This document shows positions 9,510 to 20,282 of a DNA stretch of 64,000 bases, piece by piece. The stretch is from Pyronema omphalodes. Its lineage: Eukaryota > Ascomycota > Pezizomycetes > Pezizales > Pyronemataceae. Position numbers and translations under genes: made by a program. Where the stretch lies: NCBI GenBank assembly GCA_024516155.1, contig JAJJXM010000012.1, positions 620,001 to 684,000 on the forward strand. The letters are read 5' to 3'. Numbering within the stretch: the first letter of the stretch is position 1; each line of letters starts with the position of its first letter. A model generated the notes under the pieces. The model did not search any database. It saw only the letters and a list, made by a program, of their open reading frames with translations, and was not told the DNA's origin.

Positions 9510-11339
9510 CTAACTACTCCTTCGGTCTTGCTTAATCATCTCCGCAGCTCTTTCAGCAATTCCATACACTGTTGCTTGGGTATGGGCCGACACCAGATGT
9601 GGCATAATGCTAGCATCAGCAACTCTCAATCCCTTCACTCCCTTTACTCTTAATCTACCATCCACCACTGTTCCCAATGCGCATGTTCCAACTGGATGCT
9701 TGCAGTTCTCCATTACCATCTTACAATAATCCCAAATTGATTCATCAGTATCGCCAGTGATATCGACTTGCCTCCCAATCACACTCTTCAATGGTTCAGT
9801 TTTGACATAATTAAGCGCCCATTTTGCACCGGCTACGAATACCTGTTTGTCGAGAGGATGACTGTAGTGTTTCGGGTCGATTATCGGACTCTTAAGAGGG
9901 TCTTTGGTGTCTATATGCACAACCCCGGTTGATAGTGGATGCATCAGTAGTGGCAATACGGTCAAATAAGTCTTTCCGGGCGTAGGTGCAGGAGCTGACA
10001 TCTTGATTGCTGGCCAAAGAACCTCGACTTGAGCAACCTTTGATTTTTCGTTGGTGTCGCGAGGTAGAGCAAACCAGTCAAATGGGTTTGGGGACTTGTT
10101 ACCATACTCATCGATGAGGCTTTGAATTTTCTCCTCGGGCATAACTTTCTCCAGTTGAAGCATCGCCATTGACCAAATGACGGAAGCAAGGGGGCCAGCA
10201 CGATTGTCTTTGTACTCCTTTTGAGCGGCAGCGAGGAATGAAGCGTTGGTACGAAGAAGATCGATTGTATCGATACCCGGAATTAATTCGAACGCAATAG
10301 GACAGTCTATTTTAAGTTAAGATCTGCGTTAATTCGTACCTTCTGAAATCAAGAACTTACAAGAATGGTCATGCAAATTCTCGCCAACATGTTCGTTTCG
10401 AACAATTACATCAATACCGGCAGCCTCGAGAATACTCTTCTTTCCAATTCCAGACCGCTCCAAAATTGTAGAACTTCCGTAGGTTCCACCAGAAACAATA
10501 ATCTCACTCCTCTTGTCGTTTTTAAGTTCGGCACGGTGTGTTTGGTTTTTATCGTCAATAAAGTCGACAGCAATGGCTCTTTTGTCCTTCAGGATAACCT
10601 TATCGATATGGGCACCTGTGATGACAATGAGATTTTCACGGTGTCTATTGGGTTCGAGGTAGGCAGAGGCACTGTAACTCCTCCTCGCAGTATTCTGGTC
10701 AACAGAGGCCAAAGTGTAGTATGCGCCGGTATTATCGCCGGCGAAATGATCTCCTTTGAGCTCTATCCCCAGAGCTGTGAGAGTTGGCATAAAGAGATTC
10801 GTAATTTTAGAGTACCAGGTTCCAAAACTGAGGGAGATAGCACCCTCCTTTCCGTGAAGCCTTGGATCCGCTCTTGGTGGAGGTTGTAGTTGGGTCTCGA
10901 CCTGTGGTTTGAGCAATTTTTCGGCTGCTCTCCATCCTTTAGAAATGACATCAAAATTCCATCCATAGCCCCAGTCGTACTCCGGTGCCGATGCTACATC
11001 CCACAGCATAAAATTCAAACCACTGGATCCTCCGAGCATCTTTCCACGCTGCACATCAATCTTCCGGTTGCCGAGATAAGGTTGTGGAACAGTTTTGTAA
11101 CTCCAATCAAGTTCGGAACCCATGGCGGCTCCGAAGAGACCTGGAGTGTAGACAAGAGGATTATCGATTTCATGATTTCCGGCTTCGATAACACCGACGG
11201 TGACTGAAGGGTCTTCAGTGAGGCGAGCAGCGATAGCTAATCCAGCGGTACCACCGCCTAGGATAATATAGTCATAACTATGAGTAAGAAAAAGAAGAGC
11301 TTGAGAAGGTGCCAGCAGCATTTGGGTAGGAGAAACCAT
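9510..11339 (-). CDS. GMC family FAD-dependent oxidoreductase (choline dehydrogenase/aryl-alcohol oxidase-like), 591 aa
   Basis: Two exons: 11339-10361 and 10306-9510, with a 54-nt intron (GTAAGT...TAG). The frame joins in phase to give 591 aa. The N-terminal FAD Rossmann motif is YIILGGGTAGLAIAARL, with the acidic strand end VGVIEAG. GMC signature 1 is GKMLGGSSGLNFMLW, and VSGGTYGSSTILERSGIG is the second conserved block. The C-terminal block has HPVGTCALG, then GLRVADASIMPHLVSAHTQ with the active-site histidine region and a closing helix IAERAAEMI. The family oxidises alcohols at FAD; the substrate cannot be told from sequence. No clear signal peptide: residues 1-20 are mildly hydrophobic (LLAPSQALLFL), so export is uncertain. 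A TATA-like CTTTATAGA lies about 55 bp upstream of the ATG. It is not embedded in a recognisable metabolite cluster. Confidence 0.93.
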
Positions 11340-14300
11340 AATCGTTTGCTATCAGATATCACACACTCCGGGGGAATCTATAAAGCTTTTGTAGCAGCGT
11401 ATACGAAGTACTCTACTTGTGGCGTCAAATAAAAACCGGCTAGATTTAACACTAAATCTGCTCCTGTCTCTCACTGGTGGAATATGGGACCAGGAGTTCA
11501 GTTTGGAACTGATACACATGCATGGATGTAGGAATCCGGTGATATATGACACATCATTTCTTGTAAAGCTCAGCCTTCAGTGATTGTGTTTGTGAGACAA
11601 CTTAACTGGCGTCTCCAGCCGTCAACCTGTTATGGTTTTTTTCAAGTATCAATTACTCTGTAATGGATTTACCATTGATTGTCTCTTACAAACTGTTATT
11701 GTGAAAACTGCAGGGCTGACTGTTAATCTTGCAGAAGTGAAGTCATTTTTGGAAGATTCTGGCGTAGGGACCAGGTTCATTCGGAGAAAATACAAACGAC
11801 TTACCTTATCGCGGAGTAAGGCGATTGATTAATTAGTAACTGCAGTATAGACCCTCATAGAAAATCAAGCTGTAGGGTCAGCATGCATCATTTACTATCT
11901 CCTGGCAACCTTAACTTGACTCCAGTTCTCGCTTAGGCAAGCCATTGTCAATACGTACTAGTCTCTTACTATTTAGTACCATTTGCATGAATATTTGGCG
12001 GTACCAAGGCTCTTTTTATAGGACTACCCCGCAAATCTTTCTTGGTGATCCTAAAGATATCCATATAGGAAATCATACTTGTTTTCCCATATCAAACTGC
12101 GGAAGCTTGTGTCCGTATGCTTATACACATGCAGTATATCCTCATGCATGATATGCTTATCGGGAGCTTTTTATGTAACAACCGTACAGAAATATCGCGC
12201 GGTTCCTGAATCCTAGCCTATAATTCGGCAATTGAGTAAGCAGCAACATAGAAATCCGAGAATGCAGACAACATTTAAATACGGATTACCTTATGACTTC
12301 ATCACTTGAAAAAGATTTTATCAGCTCCTGAGAAAGACATTTATAGACCTTTCTTGATATCAATCGAACCTAGGGCCTGCAGACACGTCAAGCGTGAGAT
12401 TCCTCGCAGCCCAGATGATTTTTATCTTTACAGGCTTTACTATCCTGAAGTCTCGGCACAGTGTGTAATCCCAGCTTATATTTGTAACCAATCCTGCAAT
12501 TACCAATCGACCCGTGGATACAAACACCACTACTTTCCAACCACAACTCTCCAAGAAGTCTCAACTACCCTATGTATATCTATCCCTCTTACCACGAACC
12601 ACCATCAAACTGCTATCTTCTGTATCTATCATATACATCCAACTCAAACCACGGATCTCTATCCACCGTATGCAGTTACTATTGAGTCGTGATACATTGT
12701 CATGTCTATGCACGGCTACCTACATACATACCAAGGGTCGAAATACCACTTCGGGTCCAGAATTACGGATCCGTGTAACACATAACTATCCCGTGACTGC
12801 AAAAAGAAAAAGCAAAAAAAGAAACTCTAAATTCTCAAACAAATACGGTGATCGACAATGCTTTGTATGTACCAATCAATATTTGGATGATCTGCGGCAA
12901 GTTGTAACCTGTGGATAGGGCTGAAACCAATGATCCACCGGATGTAGGTGCCCCTGATTCTCTGGTCCCCTGCGTAGCAAAGTTAAAAGTTGAAAGTTTT
13001 CCGTATCGCTTGATATGTAGGCAAAATCTATTACATTATGCATTAAATATGATATTGGAGAACTACTGTTTCCATCTTGGACCATGCGCTGATCGTACTC
13101 AAGTGGCTGGATATTTAGTTTACATCTCCATTAGTAAATGGGGATACGACCCTTTCAGATCAAGTAATTATCTTTAGAGCATTTTCCAAGCGAGCCTGCC
13201 ACCTGTAACCTGAACTTCATCAGCGGAGACCCTATAATTCTGTTCATGGGCTGCATACATACAGCAAAGATGTATTCATCTCTGTTATCCTCACCCGTTG
13301 GTCCATTGTTGATCTCCTCAAAAAAAAATATAGAATTGACACCATTATGGTACTGCCTTGTCTAATCTTTCACCGGGGGAACTGACTGGCTGAATAGACT
13401 TTGTGAATTGCCTTGGTGAAATACATACATAGCTAGACCGAGATAATTAATTACCAGCTATTACCGGTGATTGACATCAGACATCGTGTATGGGGCCGAC
13501 AGCGACATCTCATCTACTAGAACCTACCGCAATTCGAATCCACATCCCATCACATTACATCACATTGCACAACCCGGGTTCCTGACGTTACGTAAGCTCC
13601 GTAGCTGGTATGTACAAACCCCACGTTTTTTGCTTAAATCGTAGGATACCGTCTCGTCAACCCTATATCGCTTATGTAAACCATCATACACCATCATACA
13701 CCCGCCAACCCATCCACCAAAGAACCCTCCCACGCCACAAACTCAAACCCCCCCTCAAATTCCTCCAGTCTAATATATAAACAAACCCACGGATTCGCAA
13801 CATCCCCACCTTCTTCATCTTCACCTTTGAACTACTTTCCCCCCTGCTCCCATCCTCACCTCTGTACTAAACCTTCGGGGTGCCTACAGTACAGCTTCCG
13901 ATGAGAGACGGAACGAAGGCCTATTATAGCGGATAACTTGATTGAAAAGATGAGGGGTGGATGGATATGCTGTGATGCTGGGAATTCTGGGGGTTCTGGG
14001 AATTATAAACACCCGGAAAGGTCGCTGGTGGTGTGGAATATTACTCCCGGTGATATTCAGAGCCTCGGGGTTTGGTCATGTAGGGGTTGTAGTTTTTGAT
14101 ATTATGGCGGTGTCAAAGGAACTGAGAATGTAATGTTCGAGGGTGACCGTGAGGGTATTGAAAGATCTAGGGCTGGTAGAATATGCAATGGGAGTTCCAG
14201 GTCGGGGAAGGACGCGCGGGGATTGTGGAGGGGGGTTAGAAAAAACTGGGTAGACAGTTTAATTTTCTGGGGGGAGTCTGGAGGGTTTGGTGCTGGAGGT

Positions 14301-14635
14301 TATTGTTTAATAGCACTTCCAAGGCCGAAGTGCCGAGTGCGGCCCTGTGATCAAGTACCGCTACTTGGAACTGATGCGCATGCGCATGCTGTGCAAGATG
14401 AACAAACGGACACAACAAAATGTATAGAAGACCAAATAAAGCGGTAAAAGTTAGTTTCAAGGCCGCCTCATAAACCCTTCCCAAAAGCAGTCATTGATCC
14501 CCTCTGTATTTCTTCTTTCCACGTCTCTCAGGTGTATATCTCGCGCGTCTGCAACACCACCAACGACTGGGCGCGACGCATATCGATACATAGCGACGCC
14601 GCCGACGACGACGACAACGACGACAACTCCACAAT
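11340..14635. other. Long intergenic region, no supported gene
   Basis: Spacer of 3.3 kb between two genes that are transcribed away from each other. Short frames occur (for example 12306-12692 and 12514-12918), but they are rich in Tyr, His and Thr, overlap one another and resemble nothing. A TATA-like TAATATATAAAC at about 13772 is followed by a C/T-rich stretch. That is the look of a fungal core promoter, but the nearest ATG there (about 13901) opens only a very short frame. A CGACGACGAC run sits just upstream of the F-box gene (14598-14627). Confidence 0.5.
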
Positions 14636-15421
14636 ATGTCGTCAATATTCGACAAGTTACCATCAGAGATTCTTTTCGAAATCACCAAATATGCACCTAT
14701 TCACACATTAGCCAATCTATGTGCTACCTGCTACCGTTTCCGCGCCATCTTTGAACCAAGCTTATACGCGCTGGGTGCAAAACTCGCGTCTTCTGTCATG
14801 GATCATTCCTGCAATCCTGCTGCTTGGGCTGTAGACAATGTTCAACCCACCACGCTGAGGAAGTTATTATCATCTGGTCTTTCTCCTAACATAAAAGTTA
14901 CTGGACCTCGTCATGGTTGGAGCTCGGTATCTCTACTACATCTATCTGTAGAGAGTCCTAGACTAAGACACTCCGCGAATACTTCCATTACAAAACTACT
15001 ATTGGACCATGGAGCTTGGGTGGATATCAGGGACGGTAGTAATGCTACCCCTCTACATTGGGCGGCTTTATATGGGGGTCTTGGAGAACCTGAAACTGCC
15101 CCGTGGATGCACTTACTGCTTAATTATGGCGCTGATGTTAATGCGGAAGATCGTGCTGGGTTTACTCCGTTGCATACTGCTACTATGGCAAGAAATACAT
15201 TAGGAATTCAGGTTCTTGTGTACCATAATGCAAATAAGGATGCTACTAACATGTGGGGACATACTCCGATGCTCATGGCTGTTAATTCGAAATATGCGGC
15301 TGGGATCAAGATACTACTAGAAGCTGGTGCTGTGTCTACGAGTATTGAGGAGGACTCGAATCTCAATACGACATCAAATCCGGCATCACGAAGAATCAGG
15401 CGTTATTGTGTAGTGTCTTGA
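14636..15421 (+). CDS. F-box and ankyrin-repeat protein, 261 aa
   Basis: Single exon of 261 aa. Residues about 5-45 (FDKLPSEILFEITKYAPIHT, then LANLCATCYRFRAIFEP) match the F-box consensus, which binds Skp1 in SCF ubiquitin ligases. From about residue 90 there are about four ankyrin repeats: one starting SLLHLSVESP and ending with LLLDHGAWVDIRD, then TPLHWAALYGG...LLLNYGADVNAEDRAG, TPLHTATMARN...HNANKDATNMWG and TPMLMAVNSK...LLEAGA. Such proteins are expected to be substrate receptors, with the ankyrin part selecting the target; the target is unknown. The ATG at 14636 is placed directly before the F-box, and the frame ends with a short basic tail (RRIRRYCVVS). Confidence 0.88.
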   Translation: MSSIFDKLPSEILFEITKYAPIHTLANLCATCYRFRAIFEPSLYALGAKLASSVMDHSCNPAAWAVDNVQPTTLRKLLSSGLSPNIKVTGPRHGWSSVSLLHLSVESPRLRHSANTSITKLLLDHGAWVDIRDGSNATPLHWAALYGGLGEPETAPWMHLLLNYGADVNAEDRAGFTPLHTATMARNTLGIQVLVYHNANKDATNMWGHTPMLMAVNSKYAAGIKILLEAGAVSTSIEEDSNLNTTSNPASRRIRRYCVVS

Positions 15422-16022
15422 TATGAGTAATTGATGTGTCATGTTAATTAATGTTTTGGGAAATGAATTAAAAAAATAAATACTCTAACCCACCTGTCTC
15501 AGCTTGATAACTTTTGATGTGGGTGATAAATGTGAGGGCAGTCGGGGAATTTTGATTCGGTCACTGTCATCGCAGTCCCTAGAATTCTGATCCAATAAAA
15601 TTCATAAACGGCCTATAATTTTGGTATTGTATGATTTATTGAAGAGTCAGCTTCAACCCCCTCGATGTGTCAAACACCGGTGAGTTTGTTTCCTTCTTCC
15701 CCAAATTTCTGCAAATTTTTTCGCCGCTTGTATACGGCTTTGCACCCGTTACAGTAGTCTGCAGCTCCACATTCATTCCGCAAACGAGGGAGATGAGTAT
15801 TTAAAAGCTCATTACGATTCGTATTCAACTGTACAAAAGTGCTATAGTACTCCAGTTTCCCAGCTGCGGCCTAACACACAACCAACAGCCAGCCACCTTC
15901 CAAGCAAAACTCCATCATGACGTCGTAACTTTTGTTTCCATAAAAACAAAAACAAAAACACCCAATAAAACTCCGGCAGTAAAAACATAGAACGACAAAG
16001 AAGATGCAACGAAACGGGGAAA
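15422..16022. other. Spacer between two 3' ends
   Basis: The region between the convergent F-box and BLOC-1 genes. AT-rich, with A-rich runs right after 15430 that could serve 3' end formation. Nothing else recognised. Confidence 0.5.
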
Positions 16023-16607
16023 TTAGAGGGTGGTGGAGCTACTCGCTGTAAGTGAACCATAATCATCCTCGTCATGTACAATCCTCAAGGTCTCTTCAAT
16101 GACCATAAGGTCATGCTCAATCAATTCTGCCCAGTTTTGGATATCACCAATTTCCTATATAGTTCCACAGATTAGCTAATGTTCCCAGCCACAACTGCCA
16201 TAGTTGGGCTGTTATAGTGCCGCAAAAGTACAATAAACATACCTTCAGCTTTCCTCTCGCATTATCCGCCATACTACCCCATTGTTTGGTGGTCTTCGCA
16301 AGCTGGTTGGTCTTATTCCGAAGCTGCTGAGACTGTTTATCTAAAGCATTGGCGTTATTGTGGATGTTGGTGATACGGTCTCGAAGCTCGATGTCGACGG
16401 TGGAGCCGAGATTATGGATTTCCCGGGTGAGGGCAGCGCGGGCTTCGTCTAACGTATGCATTAGCGAGGATTTAAAATAAGGTTGGCTTCGGTAGTTCGA
16501 GTCCCCTCAGCGGGAACCCAAATGTGGGGAATAGGGAGCTAACCAGCACGCTTGTAACGGTCCTTACGGAGGAGAGCGTCGTCTTTGATAATTCTTGCAG
16601 TGGCCAT
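16023..16607 (-). CDS. BLS1: BLOC-1 subunit 1 (BLS1/GCN5L1 family), 133 aa, three exons
   Basis: Exons at 16607-16544, 16448-16243 and 16154-16023; the phases join to 133 aa. Exon 1 encodes MATARIIKDDALLRKDRYKR, exon 2 the helical core, exon 3 EIGDIQNWAELIEHDLMVIE and a short acidic tail. The pattern of a long helix, then KTTKQWGSMADNARGKLKEIGD and NWAELIEHD is the hallmark of the BLOC1S1/GCN5L1 family, which in fungi is the Bls1 subunit of an endosomal BLOC-1 complex. Intron 1 (donor GTTAGC, acceptor TTAG preceded by GCTAAT) and intron 2 (GTATGT...TATAG) are supported by the frame. Coiled-coil throughout, no membrane segment. It faces the F-box gene tail to tail. Confidence 0.85.
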
Positions 16608-17230
16608 TTGAGAGTTCTTTGGAGTGAGTATAAAATGTTTGTAAAAGATAAGATATCGTTCTGAAACTTGTTCAGAGGGTAACAAAGGCTGCTGAGTCGA
16701 TGCTGTTCCCGGGTGGGATAGTCGTCCTGTTATAACAAAGACCCAACCTCCTTCACAATACCTTTCTCTACGTTTCCCTCCTCTGTTTCAATAACAGAGT
16801 CTCTTACTATCCTTCCCCACTTTCCTTCTCCTGACAATCCCACCCTCCTCTTTCCTTCCACCGACGATAACGAAGATATCACTCAACTCCCGGACCAAAC
16901 AGATGTTGCCAACACAGCAAGTGATGGATAAGGATCACCAACTAGCTGAACGTGTGCAGGGAGGGAGGGAGGGAGGCAAGAAGAGTTCGCTTCCTTGATC
17001 GCGATGAGGTGAGGTGAAGATTCTGCAAGTTGAGGCCGGCAGACGCAGACGGTGTGCGTTGGCAGAGGTGAAGCTGGGAAGGGAGGGATTTAGGGGCGAT
17101 GTGATGCGATGTGATGTCTAGCTAGGCCTAGCTACGCGCGAAGTAGGAGGTTCCGGTAAGATCTCTGGTACGAGAATGCGTAAAACTTTGCAGAACTTCG
17201 CAGCTGAGAGCGTTCTGGAATTCGTTCTCT
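16608..17230. promoter_or_regulatory. Upstream region of the BLOC-1 subunit gene
   Basis: Non-coding sequence 5' of the BLS1 start. It contains C/T-rich stretches at 16740-16870 and a GGGAGGGAGGGAGGC run near 16959. No specific site can be named. Confidence 0.35.
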
Positions 17231-17893
17231 GTGATACTCTGCGTGATACTGCATCAGCGATCCATCGAGCTGCGGTGGAATTCATGTTTGCGTTTGATCC
17301 GAAAGGCGGGGAAGACGACGCGAGATGCGGTTCTGAAGCTGGGAATCGGGGATAGAGATGCTACGGCGGGAAGTACTACGACATACAGAGGTGGAAGGAA
17401 GAGTTCGTGGACGCCTCTGATTCGCAAGGGGCGTGATATGCACGAAACGCTGGCAGCAGATATTGAGGTTTGTGTTCCCTTGTTCCCCACGCTTCCCAAC
17501 TTCGGAGCTTTCGCGAATCTGCCGAACCTTGGAACGACGTTGGAAGGGGTTTGTCAGTCTAAGCGCCACACTGATGTGGCGGTGCAATGGCTGGAGCTGG
17601 CCAATGAACATTACGAATCAGAGAAAAAATGTACGGGAATGACTCGGGTACCTGGCATTGAGATGAGCATCCCATCGGATTTAAGTAACCTGGTTCCTGG
17701 AACTGCGGGACGAACCGCGGTTATGGAATTTTTGACGGCTTCGGATTTTTCTTTTCCCGTTCCGAATATTGTGGCGCCGTCCAATTACAATCGTTGTTTC
17801 TCATCCGCTTCTACGCGCTTAAAACAGGAATATTTTTTGTCGTCTCTGAGCTGGAAAAGTTTGGAGGATGTCATGGTCCGTTCTTGGAAGTGA
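17231..17893 (+). CDS. Doubtful ORF, 220 aa, unknown
   Basis: An open frame of 220 codons with no recognisable domain, no signal peptide and no membrane segment. Frames of 81 and 109 codons overlap it on the other strand, so chance is a real possibility. I keep it only because it is the longest frame in the 2.5-kb space between BLS1 and the small charged protein gene. Confidence 0.2.
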   Translation: MILCVILHQRSIELRWNSCLRLIRKAGKTTRDAVLKLGIGDRDATAGSTTTYRGGRKSSWTPLIRKGRDMHETLAADIEVCVPLFPTLPNFGAFANLPNLGTTLEGVCQSKRHTDVAVQWLELANEHYESEKKCTGMTRVPGIEMSIPSDLSNLVPGTAGRTAVMEFLTASDFSFPVPNIVAPSNYNRCFSSASTRLKQEYFLSSLSWKSLEDVMVRSWK

Positions 17894-19108
17894 GTGAACA
17901 ATTTTGCACAAGTTCAAAAGCTCATGATTAATTCATCACAGTGCCGTCGACAGCTGGCCCCTCGGCATTTCTGAGACCATTTGAACTTCAACTTAAGTAC
18001 ACAGGTTTGCACTCGTAACCCTCATGATGGACTACAGCTTAGGGTAATGGTGGCCGGATTCAATATCCACTGGAAGTTGGGGCATATGTCCTTTGTCCTC
18101 GTGCTCTCATTCTTTCTCTCTTTAGGTGACGTAGGAATTCATTCCTTCTTCATTCCATCGGTAGATTGTAAATTGAAAAATCCTTATCATCAACGAAGCA
18201 CAAACGCACTTCGTCAAAGCTCCCTGTCCAATTTTGACCGAAGATCTCATTGCACCCTTGTTTCACGACGACACGTCGTTGCAAAACCAGAAAACGCTTC
18301 TGCATAATTTTATGCTTTTTTTTTCTTCCCTGTAAATATTTTAACAACGGTATGGTGGGGTAAATTGTTCATCACTGATGGAATGTTGGAGGAACGAACA
18401 CCCACACACGACCCAAGATCCCTGTGGAGGAAGACATAACATCACTTCAGAAAAAAAAATATCGAGCAAACTCGATTATTCGAGTCTTACGGAAGCTCCC
18501 ACCAGAGAATTCTCGGGGGTTCTTCGATTCCCCAACCAATTCCACTGCCCTACGTATCAATTCCCATGAGCCATTTTATTTTCCCCGAGAAAGCCAACCA
18601 CAAAAAAACCACGCAACTTGAGGAAATCCAACTTCATCTCCCCTAACTAACCACGAACGTGACCACCACCACAGCTCCAGCCACATCCAGAACCTGGGTA
18701 TGTACTGCGCGAAATCGCAACCGTCCGCGTGAACGCGTTTAGTGTGGCTGTGCTCCTTACCTAGCTCAGATTGCAGCTCCAAGACCGCCAGCGCCACTAG
18801 TCTACATAAACACCACAGCATTCGTTACGCCACCCGGTTTCCGCCACAATGACGTATAAGATAAAAGGTACCCGGGTCCCGGGTTCATATATCCCGCGGC
18901 ACCTGCATCCCCCACCTCATCACAATCACTCTGATATTTCTTCTTTCTTCTTTCTTCGAGAAGGAATTCCATACCCACGATATCGCATAGGCAGTTTACA
19001 TCTACAACCTCCCCCTTTTAAAAAACCACCCCGCACCTCATTCCCACCAACTCCAATCTTAACCAAGGAACCATCTCCCTAGACACCAGGAATAAGCAAT
19101 CAGCAAGC
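17894..19108. promoter_or_regulatory. Upstream region of the small charged protein gene
   Basis: No gene supported. The last about 230 bp look like a fungal core promoter and 5' leader: TTCATATATCCCG near 18885, then C- and A-rich sequence up to the ATG at 19109. Confidence 0.4.
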
Positions 19109-19480
19109 ATGCCCCTCCCTCTGTACACCTCCGAAAAACCCTCCACCTCAGAAACCGGACACCCCGATCAACCCCACGATACAAAAACCACCAGCGAATC
19201 CCCTAATAACTCCTCCTCCACGCTATCGCAGGCCGCTATGGATGAGCTCGCTAGAACTAATGCTCGTCGGGACTCCATCAATTCGCGGCATGAGGCGGAG
19301 GCTGAGGCGGAGGCTGAGGCGGAGGCTGAGGCTGGGGGTCATAGTCAGGGACAGGGACAGGGACAGGGTCATGCACAGGGGAATAATACAGCAAGACGTG
19401 AGATGACGAGAGAGGAGGCGGATAGGGCTTATGAAGAGGCTATGGAGGAGGAGTATGCTAAGAGAGAAGGGGGTGCTTAG
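19109..19480 (+). CDS. Small hydrophilic low-complexity protein, 123 aa
   Basis: Single exon of 123 aa without cysteines or hydrophobic segments. Residues about 1-45 are Ser/Thr/Pro-rich. Next comes a Glu-Ala run (EAEAEAEAEAEAEA) encoded by a GAGGCG/GAGGCT hexamer repeat, and a Gly-Gln run (GQGQGQGQG) from a GGACAG repeat. The last about 25 residues are charged and helical (REMTREEADRAYEEAMEEEY) and end AKREGGA. The conserved-looking C-terminus after a disordered region and the good promoter context argue for a real gene. Function unknown; general resemblance to small stress- or conidiation-associated proteins of ascomycetes is only an impression. The two internal repeats make length polymorphism likely. 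Confidence 0.7.
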   Translation: MPLPLYTSEKPSTSETGHPDQPHDTKTTSESPNNSSSTLSQAAMDELARTNARRDSINSRHEAEAEAEAEAEAEAGGHSQGQGQGQGHAQGNNTARREMTREEADRAYEEAMEEEYAKREGGA

Positions 19481-20282
19481 AGGGAATATTTGTTGGGACT
19501 TCTTGGTCTTTGATGGGCTTTGTCGGCCGGGGGGGAGGGGGGGGGGGGGGGTGCATTGGGTCATACATACATACTAATTAATGACGACATGATGGGATTT
19601 TTCAGGATATAAGGATACTTTCTTTTTTTTTTGATGTGGATTTTGTTATTTGTTATTTGTTATTTGTAGCTTCGAAGTCGTATTTGTTATTTGTAGCTTC
19701 GAAGTTTGGTACTTTGGTAGTTTATCGCATAATATTACTGGCTCATCGGCTGGGTTTTAAGATATATCTGTATGGGTGTTGAGGTTCGTAACTTTGTGTA
19801 CCACTCGCCACTTACCTTTGTAAGAAAAATGAAAAGATGGTTCATGGGCATTAGTAGGACTATTGAGATGGATTTGGGAAGGTCGGAACATATATGATCA
19901 CTTGTTTAGGGCCAAGCAAGTATTCCAATTGCCGTCGGTTGAAGTGAGAAACTCTAGCCAGGAGATTACAATATTTACTCATCCGCTTCGTTCAGATAAA
20001 TCTTTTTCTCGCCACGTAGCTACCAGTAAATTTGATGATAGTAAAAAAAAAAAAAGTTTTATTTTGCTGTTTACAGGCCCAAATAAAATAAGCATCTGCC
20101 AGCACACTATCTACGAAAAAAAAGAAAATTCCCAGTTAAAAAAAGAAAAAAAAAATTTGCAACAAACCAACCCATAAAACAGTAAAAAAAACAGGACAAA
20201 TTGGATATAAAAAAAAAGCAAAAACACCGAACATAAAATCCCACCCATCCAATTTTGATATCTCATTCTGTTTGCCTTCCTT
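19481..20282. other. Spacer between convergent genes, with G-rich run
   Basis: Between the ends of the small charged protein gene and TSR1. A near-continuous G run lies at about 19529-19551, followed by a tandem TTGTTATTTGTTATT repeat with a duplicated GTAGCTTCGAAGT at about 19665-19705. A-rich runs at 20042-20210 are on the TSR1 3' side. Confidence 0.6.

Noticed and set aside
12306..12918. Two overlapping frames of 128 and 134 codons
   Set aside because: Overlap in different frames, composition reflects a C/A-rich strand, no similarity recognised.
14133..14447. 104-codon frame upstream of the F-box gene
   Set aside because: Overlaps an 82-codon frame on the other strand, G-rich composition, no recognisable content.
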